64,000 nt of DNA from Sphingobacterium cellulitidis (GCA_002245855.1 NOUX01000010.1:121244-185243), one strand, 5' to 3'; positions 1 through 7,248 are shown, counted from the stretch's first letter. The notes: generated from the sequence alone by a model not told the origin. A program made the numbers and translations.

Positions 1-252
1 GGAATAACGATATGGATTGAATATTATAGGGCTGACCCATGCATTTCGGAGTTAAGGGGACGTCTCCCTCTTTCAGGAAATCAAAGAGTGATAATTGATC
101 AAGTCTAAAAGCCTATTGTAGAATTCGCACTAATTGTGAACCTTTTATATTTTAAAGGGTTCAATTTTAAGAAACCGGTTCTAGAGAGTGTTTCGTTATT
201 TTATTATTATAAACCACTGTATCAAAACAGTTTAACATTTAAGTAATTTATC
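1..252. other. non-coding left edge, imperfect hairpin
   Basis: I see no convincing gene in this stretch. The only structure is an imperfect inverted repeat at about 137-163 (TGAACCTTT facing AAAGGGTTCA with one bulged G), followed by ATTTT. It could be a weak terminator for a gene lying left of the window. Confidence 0.3.
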
Positions 253-737
253 ATGAAAAGAAATAATTCAAGCAGCCGCTCAAGAGGGGGGGCTCTGACA
301 ATAACGAACATTCATTAGAAAACATTTACCAATTAGGGTACAGTCATGGATTCCGCGACGCATCAAATGATGAAGATTATGATGATGAGTTCGACGAAGA
401 AGAATATGAGGACTATGAGGACGAGGATTACGATAACGAGGATGAAGACTACGATGAGGATGATTATGATGATTATGATGATTATGATGAGGATGATGAC
501 TACTCTTCGGACGGCAGATCATCAAACCGACGCCGCGATAGCGATGGAAGGTTTACTTCATCCAGCTCTGGTTCCAGAAAAGGTAGCGCTTCGGGACGAA
601 GGTCAAGTGGTTCACGCCGCGGATCTACCAGCTCGGCACGCGGATCGAATAATTCCGGGGGTGGCTCAAATAGCTCAGGAAGAGGAAGATCAGGAACTCA
701 CTTTTATTGCAGAGAACCATATCAATCCCGAAGCTGA
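253..737 (+). pseudogene. acidic, Ser/Arg/Gly-rich disordered protein, frameshifted in a G tract
   Basis: From the ATG at 253 the frame reads MKRNNSSSRSRGG and then hits a stop 22 codons in. Restoring one base in the seven-G run at 286-292 opens a continuous frame to the TGA at 735, giving about 161 residues. The restored protein has a short start with the motif LENIYQLGYSHGFRDA, then about 45 residues made almost only of Asp, Glu and Tyr coded by GAT/GAC/GAG/TAT repeats, then a Ser/Arg/Gly-rich tail. The composition indicates an intrinsically disordered protein with opposite charges in its two halves; I do not recognise a function. The longer ATG-initiated frame at 346-750 is very rich in Met, Arg and Thr and is probably the shadow frame. 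A terminator follows at 789. The break could be real, a slippage switch, or a sequencing error in the G run. Confidence 0.5.
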
Positions 738-788
738 AAAAGAGGATTAAACCTAATTTTAAAACATATCCATAATCTCTAATTCTCA

Positions 789-817
789 AAAACGTCCATA
801 AAAATGGACGTTTTTTA
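789..817 (+). terminator. Rho-independent terminator
   Basis: Perfect 9-bp stem AACGTCCAT (791-799) and ATGGACGTT (804-812) with an AAAA loop, running into six T at 811-816. It lies about 50 bases after the acidic-protein gene and would end its transcript. Confidence 0.75.
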
Positions 818-914
818 TTCTTTATCTATTTTTGCAATTTTGCTGTTGTACTCAGATCAGAAATAGAGCCACCTATTTTCTGCCATTCGAGAACAGCATT
901 CTAAAAAACTGTGC

Positions 915-1061
915 TCAATTGGCACTGTTTTGAATTCCACTATCTTCCCTGGAACCATGTTCTTGGCCATTCTCTCCCAAGATGGCTAACAATAATAGAT
1001 AATATCCCTTTTCCAGACCAAGTTCTTCTGCTGTTTTAAAATTTTCCATATATAGTTCCAT
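915..1061 (-). CDS. possible 48-residue ORF or gene fragment
   Basis: On the minus strand an ATG at 1061 opens a 48-codon frame ending in TGA at 915. The first half (MELYMENFKTAEELGLEKG) reads like ordinary alpha-helical protein. A TAA lies a few codons upstream in the same frame. I do not recognise a family. It may be the remnant of a longer decayed gene, fitting the pseudogene-rich neighbourhood. Apart from this and the terminator at 789-817, the 738-1183 interval shows nothing. Confidence 0.2.
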   Translation of the reverse strand: MELYMENFKTAEELGLEKGYYLLLLAILGENGQEHGSREDSGIQNSAN

Positions 1062-1183
1062 TAGTTGATTTATTTTTGGATATTATTGCAAAGACCGTTC
1101 AACTTTATATTTTTTAAGGAATTTTCTTGAAAATATTTTATTTATCTATCTTAGTGGTAAGACACTAAACCTAGATCACCATC

Positions 1184-1462
1184 ATGGTAAACGATAATAT
1201 GACTATCCTTGAATATGCGAAAGAAAAAGGATTTGATGGATATTCTGACCCGACCAGTATACAAAGCTGGTTGAGAAATATGGGAGTGATTGTATTGGTA
1301 ACACTCCGAGAAGTTGATGAGGGGGACTTTAGGTTTTCCTATCAGGTGTTTGAACCTTCATCAATCTATTATCACCATCCCCCCCTGAGCTCCACAGTTT
1401 ATTGGAATATGTATGAAGAGGCTCTAGATCACGGGTTAAAACATGGTCTAAGCTATGTTTGA
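1184..1462 (+). CDS. small hypothetical protein, 92 aa
   Basis: An uninterrupted 92-codon frame with an ATG at 1184; a second ATG at 1199 gives 87 residues (MTILEYAKEKGF). The composition is balanced, with no signal peptide or membrane segment. It opens with a helix (ILEYAKEKGFDGY), has a middle of beta-like stretches (GVIVLVTL, FRFSYQVF) and ends with YEEALDHGLKHGL. A Tyr-x-x-Ala-Leu-x-x-Gly-Leu ending of this kind recurs in short Bacteroidota proteins of accessory regions, but I cannot name the family. It is convergent with the topoisomerase at 1535-2542, and no operon partner is visible. Function unknown. Confidence 0.55.
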   Translation: MVNDNMTILEYAKEKGFDGYSDPTSIQSWLRNMGVIVLVTLREVDEGDFRFSYQVFEPSSIYYHHPPLSSTVYWNMYEEALDHGLKHGLSYV

Positions 1463-1534
1463 TCGGTGCCGTGAGTTTACTCATTATAACAAATTATTCA
1501 GATTTTTTACGGGATAAAAACAATGATGATCTAT

Positions 1535-2542
1535 CTAACACCCTTTCAATAGCATCAAGAGCTTTTTTTGGACAATTGTATCCTTCTCCTTCTTTGCAAT
1601 GTTTGCATACCTTCTCATCCAGCCGTCAAGACTGCCCTCTTCAAACCTTTTTAAGATAACTGGACAGATGTAGTTTTTGCGTGCCACAGATGGTGTGTTT
1701 CCCAAAATGTGCGCGACGGAACTGACAAGTTCTCTGCAGCTTTTGTTTCGGTTCTTAGTGTTGCCGGGATAGGTTTCCAAAAGATGACCCAAAGCCAAAA
1801 AGCATGCGTTCCACGTTCTTATGGTTTTACTGGTAACATTCCCACCATATATTTCAGAAAGATAGCTGTTTAGATGGCAAGGCTTTATGGCTCTTTTAAC
1901 ATTCTGTTCGTCCAAGTATTGGAGAAACTGTTTTCCCGAGAGTTGCAATATCTTCTCAATCTTATCATACAGCCTTTTCTTACTAAATGCTTTCTCCTGC
2001 TTTACACCTTTTTTCCCCCTATATCTTAATATTACCTTTCCTTGCTGTAATTTAACATGTTTATTCTGGAGCGTGGTGAGACCAAAGGAACCATTGGAAT
2101 TTCTATATATGGTATTTCCTGGACGTATGGAGGTGTGCTGGATAATCATGATTGCCAGAGCACAGACATATCTCTGGTCACACAGGTCCCTTTTGATATC
2201 CTTCTCCAACTGTTTTTTCAATACTGGTAGGCTCTTTCCAAAGTGATATAGTCTGCTGAACTTATCCTGGTCCTGGAAAGCTGTCCAACGGGGATGGTAG
2301 ATATATTGCTTACGTTGCCTAATATCCAAGCCCGTGGCCTGGATGTGCCCATTTCTATTCGGGCATATCCATACATTGTTCCAATTTGGAGGGATTACCA
2401 AGGAATGGATCCGAGATAGGACCGATGGATCCACAATCCTCACGTTTTTTTGGTCGTAGTATTCAAATACCTCACCGTTTTGTATCCTAGAGATGCCCTT
2501 TGAATTGCAGTTTACATATTTAAAAGGTTTCTTTGCTTCCAT
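1535..2542 (-). CDS. DNA topoisomerase IB (poxvirus/bacterial type)
   Basis: The 335-residue protein matches the small bacterial type IB topoisomerases, which relax supercoils through a transient 3'-phosphotyrosine bond. Visible landmarks are the N-terminal GISR and YYD block, LVIPPNWNNVWICP followed by GHIQATG, an active-site Arg in SIRPGN, the block NGSFGLTTLQNKHV, Gly/Lys-rich RYRGKKGVKQ carrying the catalytic Lys, a second Arg in KTIRTWN, and the Tyr of LGNTPSVARKNYICP near residue 285. All core residues I can place are present, so the enzyme looks intact. The ATG at 2542 gives the expected length. It stands alone between unrelated accessory genes, and such genes are patchily distributed, which suggests acquisition. 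It is not the cell's essential type IA or IIA enzyme. Confidence 0.88.
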   Translation of the reverse strand: MEAKKPFKYVNCNSKGISRIQNGEVFEYYDQKNVRIVDPSVLSRIHSLVIPPNWNNVWICPNRNGHIQATGLDIRQRKQYIYHPRWTAFQDQDKFSRLYHFGKSLPVLKKQLEKDIKRDLCDQRYVCALAIMIIQHTSIRPGNTIYRNSNGSFGLTTLQNKHVKLQQGKVILRYRGKKGVKQEKAFSKKRLYDKIEKILQLSGKQFLQYLDEQNVKRAIKPCHLNSYLSEIYGGNVTSKTIRTWNACFLALGHLLETYPGNTKNRNKSCRELVSSVAHILGNTPSVARKNYICPVILKRFEEGSLDGWMRRYANIAKKEKDTIVQKKLLMLLKGC

Positions 2543-2652
2543 ACCTTGTCATTGAATTATTCCTATACCCTTAATCTGTTTCGAATGTATTTTGTTTTAG
2601 CATATATAATTTAAAGATCAAATTATGCTAGAGCTGTGCTGCCGTCATTAAT

Positions 2653-2832
2653 TTAGTACGTCCTGTTCCCTTCCAGTGGGTAAAGTGCAGCTTTATTTTT
2701 ATTTTTGCCCATTCCTGGTGTATTTTCAGGTGTAAGGTTCATTGCTTTGTTCGTGAATGTCGATCCACCTTTCAGCGGGTATTTTCTCTCTTTTTCCGTA
2801 AGATATGTTGCATAGAACAGTTCGGGAATCAA
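2653..2832 (-). CDS. possible small ORF, about 59 aa, without ATG start
   Basis: A minus-strand frame ending at TAA 2653 stays open to about 2890 and reads like coding sequence: IPELFYATYLTEKER, then KYPLKGGSTFTNKAMNL, then TPGMGKNKNKAALYPLEG. No ATG is available; a TTG at 2832 is the most plausible start. The family is unknown to me. It may be the tail of a broken gene or a short protein with a TTG start. It lies between the topoisomerase and DUF892 genes, all on the minus strand. Nothing else was seen in 2543-2977. Confidence 0.28.
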   Translation of the reverse strand: MIPELFYATYLTEKERKYPLKGGSTFTNKAMNLTPENTPGMGKNKNKAALYPLEGNRTY

Positions 2833-2977
2833 TTCGCTTGATAATTTTAAGTTTAAAAATGATATTTCAGAATGTTATAAATGGGGACATCAATCTAGGC
2901 GCTTATTTTCTTTTCTGCTTTGGCATTTTTTGGTTTAATGAAAATTGCGCGCAAGGCCTGTAAGATAGGATATTAAA

Positions 2978-3010
2978 TTTAAATGCCAACCTAGAAGGTT
3001 GGCATTTAAA
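2978..3010 (-). terminator. strong inverted repeat after the DUF892 gene
   Basis: The 15-base arms at 2978-2992 and 2996-3010 pair perfectly around a three-base loop (AGA). The repeat begins about 25 bases past the DUF892 stop codon. The run of T after it on the minus strand is short (AAATTTAAT), so termination efficiency is uncertain. Confidence 0.6.
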
Positions 3011-3034
3011 AATACCTATTTTACTAGATATATA

Positions 3035-3577
3035 TTACTCGGCTTTTGAATTTAAGTTCGTATCCGCAATGGCGGTTAATTTTTCATCGCATGACTTTTC
3101 TTCTTTTAATGTCTTCAAGAGCAACTTTAATGCATCCTTATGTTCAAGCGTTTTTGCGAAAGCCGCCAGCGTGCCATAAGTTGCAATCTCATAATGTTCT
3201 ACTTTTTGGGAAGCGGCGATTATTCCCGCATCCCGCACAGCCCCAGATTCTGTCTCTTCCATAATACTTTTAGCTTCTTCTAATAGCCCGGCCATAGCAT
3301 CACATTTCTCTGCCTTCGCTTTAATTCCGATCGATTCAAAAACTTCTTCCAGTCTACTGACATGTTCCTTGGTCTCTTCAAGATGAGAAGATATTGCTGT
3401 TTTCAGTTTTTGAGACGTAGCATTTTTTTCCATTTTAGGTAATGCTTTTACCAATTCCCTCTCAGCCCAATAAATATCCTTTAGGCCGTCCTCAAATAGC
3501 TCATTTAAATCTTTAGCCGCGCTTGGCTTTGCTTTAACTTTAGTTTCCTTAGGAGTAGATTTTGTTGTTGTTGCCAT
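3035..3577 (-). CDS. DUF892 (YciE/YciF) ferritin-like protein
   Basis: The 180-residue protein starts with a short Lys/Ala/Pro-rich tail of about 20 residues and then a four-helix domain typical of DUF892: DLNELFEDGLKDIYWAERE, LVKALPKM, SSHLEETKEHVSRLEEVF, then QKVEHYEIATYGTLAAFA. The Glu and His residues in the helices (AERE, EETKEH, VEHYE) are those that coordinate a di-metal site in YciF-type proteins. Members are stress-induced cytoplasmic proteins often found near catalases and other general-stress genes; the molecular role is not settled. The ATG at 3577 is the only good start. A strong hairpin follows at 2978-3010, and a broken sigma-factor gene lies just upstream on the same strand. 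Confidence 0.85.
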   Translation of the reverse strand: MATTTKSTPKETKVKAKPSAAKDLNELFEDGLKDIYWAERELVKALPKMEKNATSQKLKTAISSHLEETKEHVSRLEEVFESIGIKAKAEKCDAMAGLLEEAKSIMEETESGAVRDAGIIAASQKVEHYEIATYGTLAAFAKTLEHKDALKLLLKTLKEEKSCDEKLTAIADTNLNSKAE

Positions 3578-3619
3578 GATAATATTGTTAAGATTGTTTG
3601 GGGACTTAACAAACTAAGC

Positions 3620-3859
3620 TCATAATTGTTCTGAATTTCGGTATTTGTCCAAGCTTCTGTAGGGTTTAGATAAAAGTAGTGAAGATTTTATTCTGGAGAT
3701 ATAAATTTGGGCAGGAGATATTTTTTTACAACAGACCTTCATGAGGGTATCTCGGAGGAGATCCTCCGCATCATTTTGTTCCTTGGTAAACTTGTTCGCA
3801 TAGTGAAGCAAGGTGTCCGAATGAACCAACACTTCATTTTTTATAAAATCATTGTTCAT
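3620..3859 (-). pseudogene. N-terminal fragment of an ECF sigma factor
   Basis: The 79-residue frame begins MNNDFIKNEVLVHSDTLLHY and continues ANKFTKEQNDAEDLL. This is clearly related to the first 43 or so residues of the intact ECF sigma factor at 5198-5701 (MNYRFIKEEVLVHTPTLLQY). The similarity stops after the LMKV motif of region 2, and the rest is unrelated low-complexity sequence. Regions 2.4 and 4 are missing, so it cannot act as a sigma factor. It is best read as a truncated paralogue left by duplication and decay. Confidence 0.7.
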
Positions 3860-4291
3860 TTTAAAAAGAGATTTAGTAGAAAACGGGTTTTAATTCCCCT
3901 TTGCACAAAGATGGTTTAGATTGAAATTGGACCAGAAACAAACCTCTCGTTAAATCTCCGGTCCAATAAAAATCTTATGGTTGTATGTACATGAAGTTGC
4001 AATGAGTGTGCCAAAGAAATTTCTGGACAGTTTTTTTATAGAACGCTGAAATCTCGCCATTGGGATTGAGACAATCACTAGCATATCAATGTTAAAATAG
4101 GATATGCTCTTATATCTGCAGGAGGAATAAAAATTCATACTTCAGACCCAATAAATTTCTCTGAAAAATCTTTTAAATATTTTATGTAATTCAAGACAAA
4201 ATATTCGTTTTAACCCTAGAGACTCAAAACATTGGATCTATTAAAAAAACGTAATATTGTATTACCAATCAATAATAAATGAAGCTTAACA
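3860..4291. promoter_or_regulatory. gene-free stretch with a palindrome before the Crp/Fnr pseudogene
   Basis: No gene is supported here; the short minus-strand frame at 3950-4138 has no coding look. A small palindrome, GTAATA-TTG-TATTAC at 4251-4265, sits 26 bases before the Crp/Fnr-like start at 4292. It could be the operator of that regulator, now decaying. There is no match to TAnnTTTG. Confidence 0.25.
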
Positions 4292-4805
4292 ATGGTAAGT
4301 GATAAACTCCACAAGCTCTTTAATCAGCTGGAAGTTCCTGCCAAAACCATTCTTTTACAGGAAGGGGAAATCTCCAAAACTATGTTTTTTGTTAAGAAAG
4401 GATGTTTGCGGACTTGGGTCAATAATGATGGTAAGGATATTTCCACCCAGTTTTTTTTGAAGGCGATAAAGTTTCGTCCATTGAAAGCTTCCGTGCTGAT
4501 CTACCGAGCCTCTATAGCATAGAAAGCCTAGATTCCTGCATTCTGCTGACGCTTTCACAAAAGGATTTTTTGGACGGGTTACAAAGTTTCCCCGAAATCA
4601 AAGAAGAAATACAGGAGCATCTATTCAAACGACTTTTACAATCTCAAAAAACTTTCTATTCCTACCTTAAAAACGTCCTGAGTAGCGCTACAGAGAGTTG
4701 ATCGAAGAATATCCCCATATTATCCAACGTGTTCCGTAGCATTACGTCGCATCTTATCTTGGAATTACTTCGGTTTCTTTAAGCAGAATACCAAACAGAC
4801 CATGA
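4292..4805 (+). pseudogene. Crp/Fnr-family transcriptional regulator, multiply disrupted
   Basis: The first 60 residues (LEVPAKTILLQEGEISKTMF, FVKKGCLRTW) are a cyclic-nucleotide-binding-like domain typical of Bacteroidota Crp/Fnr regulators. The reading frame breaks in the eight-T run at 4451-4458; with one more T it continues as FFFEGDKVSSIESF and runs to YLKN near 4670. A second one-base loss moves it again to the recognisable tail RYRELIEEYPHIIQRVP and HYVASYLGITSVSLSRI, the winged-helix DNA-binding end. That tail holds two in-frame TAG codons, one before RYRELI and one after RVP, at places where relatives usually have Gln (CAG). The last TGA is at 4803. Two single-base losses plus two CAG-to-TAG changes make this a true pseudogene, not one sequencing slip. 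Confidence 0.85.
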
Positions 4806-4950
4806 ACCATTTCTCCTTTTGAGTTTTTAAAGGGTTGTTGGCAGCATGATGATAGAAAAATTCCTCCATGGAAAGGTCACTATACCTGATCACATATACC
4901 AGAGGATCATAAATTAAAATATTTTGATCAACAAGAATTTCATGGGTCAG
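4765..4950 (-). pseudogene. coding-like fragment of unknown family
   Basis: On the minus strand an open stretch between TAG (4951-4953) and TAA (4765-4767) reads THEILVDQNILIYDPLVYV, then IRYSDLSMEEFFYHHAANNP. It looks like real protein sequence but has no upstream start. It overlaps the end of the Crp/Fnr pseudogene, so at most one of the two was functional in the present arrangement. It may be the remnant of an insertion or deletion joint. I do not recognise the family. The plus-strand frame 4955-5161 does not look coding. Confidence 0.22.
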
Positions 4951-5143
4951 CTATGTGCACATTGAATGTAATTGCTTAATGGAATTCATAGGTCCCCTCC
5001 TATGCAAGAGAAGTAATGATACTATCATTGGGGGCTTTAAATTTAGGGGGAATTTAAGAACGATAAAAACGATTAATAATATCAATATGGCTTCAGGGTC
5101 AGCTTTGCTTGATTACCATTACCCGCACCATATAACAGAACAA

Positions 5144-5187
5144 CAGAACCAGAGGGCCTGATTTAATTACCTCTGGTTCTGTTTTTA
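5144..5187. terminator. hairpin after the ECF sigma gene
   Basis: Perfect 12-bp arms CAGAACCAGAGG (5144-5155) and CCTCTGGTTCTG (5170-5181) with a 14-base loop, then TTTTTAT on the plus strand. It lies 17 bases past the stop of the minus-strand sigma gene. The T run favours plus-strand termination, but it can serve both strands. Confidence 0.6.
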
Positions 5188-5197
5188 TAGTTTTTCC

Positions 5198-5701
5198 CTA
5201 ATCATGTCTATAGTTACGTAGCTTTTTCTGGAGGATTTTCCTGGCCGTATGAATTCGGGTCTTTACCGTTCCTTCTGGTACCCCTAGATATTCAGCTATT
5301 TCATAATATTTGAACCCTTCATAATACATCATGAATGCATTATAGTATATTTCAGGAATTGTTTTCATGACGGTGTTTATTTCTTCACTCATTAAATTGC
5401 CTTCCGCTCTATCTCTACTGATCCGACTTTCTATATCCTTGGAATCCGTAATCCCATTTATATACTTGAGCTGATGAACTCTTCTTCGGCAATCATTAAT
5501 GAATGTATTTCTCATAATAGTATAGATCCACCCCAATAGGTTGGTTCCAGTAACGTATTTCTTCTGATACTTCAGCACCTTGATCAATGTGTTCTGAAGA
5601 AGGTCTTCGGCATCATTATGATCCTGAGTGAATTTATTGGCGTATTGCAAAAGTGTTGGTGTATGCACCAATACCTCTTCTTTTATAAATCTATAATTCA
5701 T
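5198..5701 (-). CDS. ECF RNA polymerase sigma factor
   Basis: The 167-residue protein has the two conserved sigma-70 regions of extracytoplasmic-function factors. Region 2 covers about residues 15-85, with DAEDLLQNTLIKV and GWIYTIMRNTFINDCRRR. Region 4 covers about 110-165, with YYNAFMMYYEGFKYYEIAEY and LGVPEGTVKTRIHTARKIL, a helix-turn-helix for the -35/-33 element. No anti-sigma gene is adjacent, and it is not beside a SusC gene, so its control is not obvious. The N-terminal third is duplicated in the broken copy at 3620-3859. The ATG at 5701 fits the family start. A terminator-like hairpin follows at 5144-5181. Confidence 0.9.
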   Translation of the reverse strand: MNYRFIKEEVLVHTPTLLQYANKFTQDHNDAEDLLQNTLIKVLKYQKKYVTGTNLLGWIYTIMRNTFINDCRRRVHQLKYINGITDSKDIESRISRDRAEGNLMSEEINTVMKTIPEIYYNAFMMYYEGFKYYEIAEYLGVPEGTVKTRIHTARKILQKKLRNYRHD

Positions 5702-6242
5702 CTTTAATAGGGCTTTTGTGAATAAATATTACTATTTAATTAACCCTTTGCGCAAAGGAAGATGTTTGATATAGTCTATCTGTACACCTCGCGTGTGGAT
5801 AGGTTATATCTATATGTTAAGGTTGTATAATCGACAATATTCAATACCCGTGCCAATTAAATCCTCATCAATCTATCCATGATAAAAAGTATTTTACAGT
5901 TACTGGTATGCAACTAACAGCTAAATTGTGTTTTTTTAAGAATTACCAAAATAGCGGACTGTTTAATTTAATAGACACATAGTTTATTGAATTTAATACA
6001 TGTAGCGGTTTAGCTACAAATGGGGTTGTAAATACGTCTGCATTTGAGTGGAGGACAAAAAATTACCTGTTATTTATTTAGCCTCTATCTTTTAAGTTCT
6101 TGTCAAATAGCCTGTTAATACTGTAGAACTATAACAATCAATCCAATAGGTGTTTTATAGAGGCAAGATTGTTTAAATTTAAGAAGACATAAACTATTTC
6201 TGTTGTGCCTTGTTTACATTTTGAACTTAAAAACAAAACATT
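5702..6242. other. AT-rich intergenic stretch
   Basis: No gene is supported. A short palindrome TGTAGC-GGTTTA-GCTACA lies at 6001-6018. The sequence before 6243 (about 6200-6240) includes TTGTTTACATTTTG, which resembles a Bacteroidota -7 element with one extra T; it is not an exact match. Confidence 0.3.
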
Positions 6243-6326
6243 ATGGCAATTAATACAGCAAACGAGGACCAGGTAAGTAAAACTATTTTACTGTATGCTA
6301 GCATTTTCATTTCCGGAAGATCTTAA
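6243..6326 (+). CDS. 27-aa ORF, perhaps the 5' end of a truncated gene
   Basis: ATG at 6243 opens MAINTANEDQVSKTILLYAS and ends in TAA at 6324 after 27 codons. The A-rich leader just before the ATG (AACTTAAAAACAAAACATT) looks like a Bacteroidota translation start. The first 11 codons read like a normal soluble protein, after which the frame becomes AT-rich. It may be the front of a gene cut by a past insertion. The family is unknown. Confidence 0.25.
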   Translation: MAINTANEDQVSKTILLYASIFISGRS

Positions 6327-6420
6327 TCAGTTTGCGCATAACATATTAAAGTTTTCAATCATACTTTGTCTCGATCCATCGGCAACCGGAGATCTCTAAT
6401 TTAATAAGTTATTTTTCCCA

Positions 6421-6455
6421 ACCCTTCTTTTGTGGCCTATCTCCTTCGGCAGATC
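6421..6455 (+). repeat. left copy of a 35-bp direct repeat flanking higBA
   Basis: The segment starting ACCCTTCTTTTG and including CTCCTTCGGCAGATCA recurs at 7444-7478 with four mismatches in 35 bases. The two copies bracket the HigBA toxin-antitoxin genes. Confidence 0.7.
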
Positions 6456-6555
6456 ACTACCGCCCTTCGGTTGCTTGCTGTTTACCGAATGATTTATATG
6501 GTGAATTTAAATATGTAAAATATTAGTATTTAATAGTTTAATCTAAGAAAAAAAC

Positions 6556-6593
6556 AAAACATTACCATATTGGTAATGTTTTTCATATATTTG
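6556..6593 (+). promoter_or_regulatory. higBA promoter with overlapping operator palindrome
   Basis: Perfect 12-bp arms at 6556-6567 and 6571-6582 form a palindrome around TAT. Four bases later a perfect TAnnTTTG element (TATATTTG, 6586-6593) ends just three bases before the higB ATG at 6597. The transcript would therefore be leaderless or nearly so. The palindrome is well placed for autorepression by the HigA antitoxin. This is inference from position and symmetry. Confidence 0.65.
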
Positions 6594-6596
6594 TAT

Positions 6597-6908
6597 ATGA
6601 GAATTATAGCGGTTAATACTTTAAAATTCTATATTAAAGATTTCCCAAAGTCGGAACAGCCATTATTGGCATGGTATGATGAATGTGAAAGTGCAGAATG
6701 GAATAATCCAAATGAATTAAAAGCCCAGTTTGGGAGTGCTTCTATACTTACCGATAAGAGAGTAGTCTTTAATATTCATGGTAATACTTATCGCTTAATT
6801 GTAGATATTGAGTATCGACTAAAAATAGTTTTTATTGTTTGGTTTGGAACTCATAAGGAATATGATAAAATAAACGCTAAAAAAATTGATTATGTTAAAG
6901 CCGATTAA
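6597..6908 (+). CDS. higB: HigB-type mRNA interferase toxin
   Basis: The 103-residue protein, starting MRIIAVNTLKFYIKDFP, carries the HigB toxin pattern: AEWNNPNELKAQFGSAS, RVVFNIHGNTYRLIVDI, then VFIVWFGTHKEYDKIN. Toxins of this RelE-like fold cleave mRNA on the ribosome and are neutralised by the HigA protein made from the next gene. A start at TTG 6570 is possible but would lie in the operator, and the ATG at 6597 matches the family N-terminus. Its stop overlaps the higA start by 17 bases, so the two are translationally coupled. The toxin-first order is normal for higBA. The region is AT-rich and bracketed by direct repeats, which suggests acquisition as a module. Confidence 0.9.
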   Translation: MRIIAVNTLKFYIKDFPKSEQPLLAWYDECESAEWNNPNELKAQFGSASILTDKRVVFNIHGNTYRLIVDIEYRLKIVFIVWFGTHKEYDKINAKKIDYVKAD

Positions 6909-7248
6909 ATCTGAAAAACAGTACGAAAGTTATTTAGAAAGAATTTACGTCTTAATGCAGACAGATTTAAAAGCAGATTCTAAGGAATCTGATGAAGTAG
7001 AAATTCTTTCTATTCTGGTTAAAAACTATGAGGATACTCATTATGCCATAGAAAAACCAAATCCAATAGAGGCTATTAGATTTCGTTTAGACCAAATGGG
7101 TAAATCAGAGTCGTTTTTAAGTAAAATTCTAGGAGCTTCTAGAAAGTCTGAAATATTATCAGGAAAGAGAAAGTTAAATCTTCCACAGATTAGGAAATTA
7201 AGTAATGAACTGCATATTTCTGCTGATGTTTTAGTTCAAGAATACTAA
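6892..7248 (+). CDS. higA: HigA antitoxin, XRE-type helix-turn-helix
   Basis: The 118-residue protein binds HigB and probably represses the operon. The first 55 residues form an acidic helical part (YESYLERIYVLMQTDLKAD) that likely contacts the toxin. A Xre/HTH domain follows from about residue 58: PIEAIRFRLDQMGKSESFL, KILGASRKSEILSGKRKL, then LPQIRKLSNELHISADVLV. I chose the ATG at 6892 over the TTG two codons before. It overlaps the end of higB by 17 bases. A short hairpin at 7311-7332 (GCGACC/GGTCGC) lies downstream but lacks a T run. The palindrome at 6556-6582 is its likely operator. Confidence 0.9.
   Translation: MLKPIKSEKQYESYLERIYVLMQTDLKADSKESDEVEILSILVKNYEDTHYAIEKPNPIEAIRFRLDQMGKSESFLSKILGASRKSEILSGKRKLNLPQIRKLSNELHISADVLVQEY

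Noticed and set aside
280-525. Minus-strand His-rich 81-residue frame
   Set aside because: It is the complement of the GAT/GAC-rich repeat; the His run is an artefact of that composition.
346-750. 134-residue plus-strand frame starting MDSATHQMMKIMMM
   Set aside because: Very rich in Met, Arg and Thr, as expected from reading Asp/Glu codon repeats out of frame; the alternative frame gives a sensible acidic protein.
1887-2246. 119-residue plus-strand frame
   Set aside because: Lies wholly antisense to the topoisomerase, which has clear catalytic motifs.
4955-5161. 68-residue plus-strand frame
   Set aside because: No coding character and its end runs into the terminator hairpin arm.
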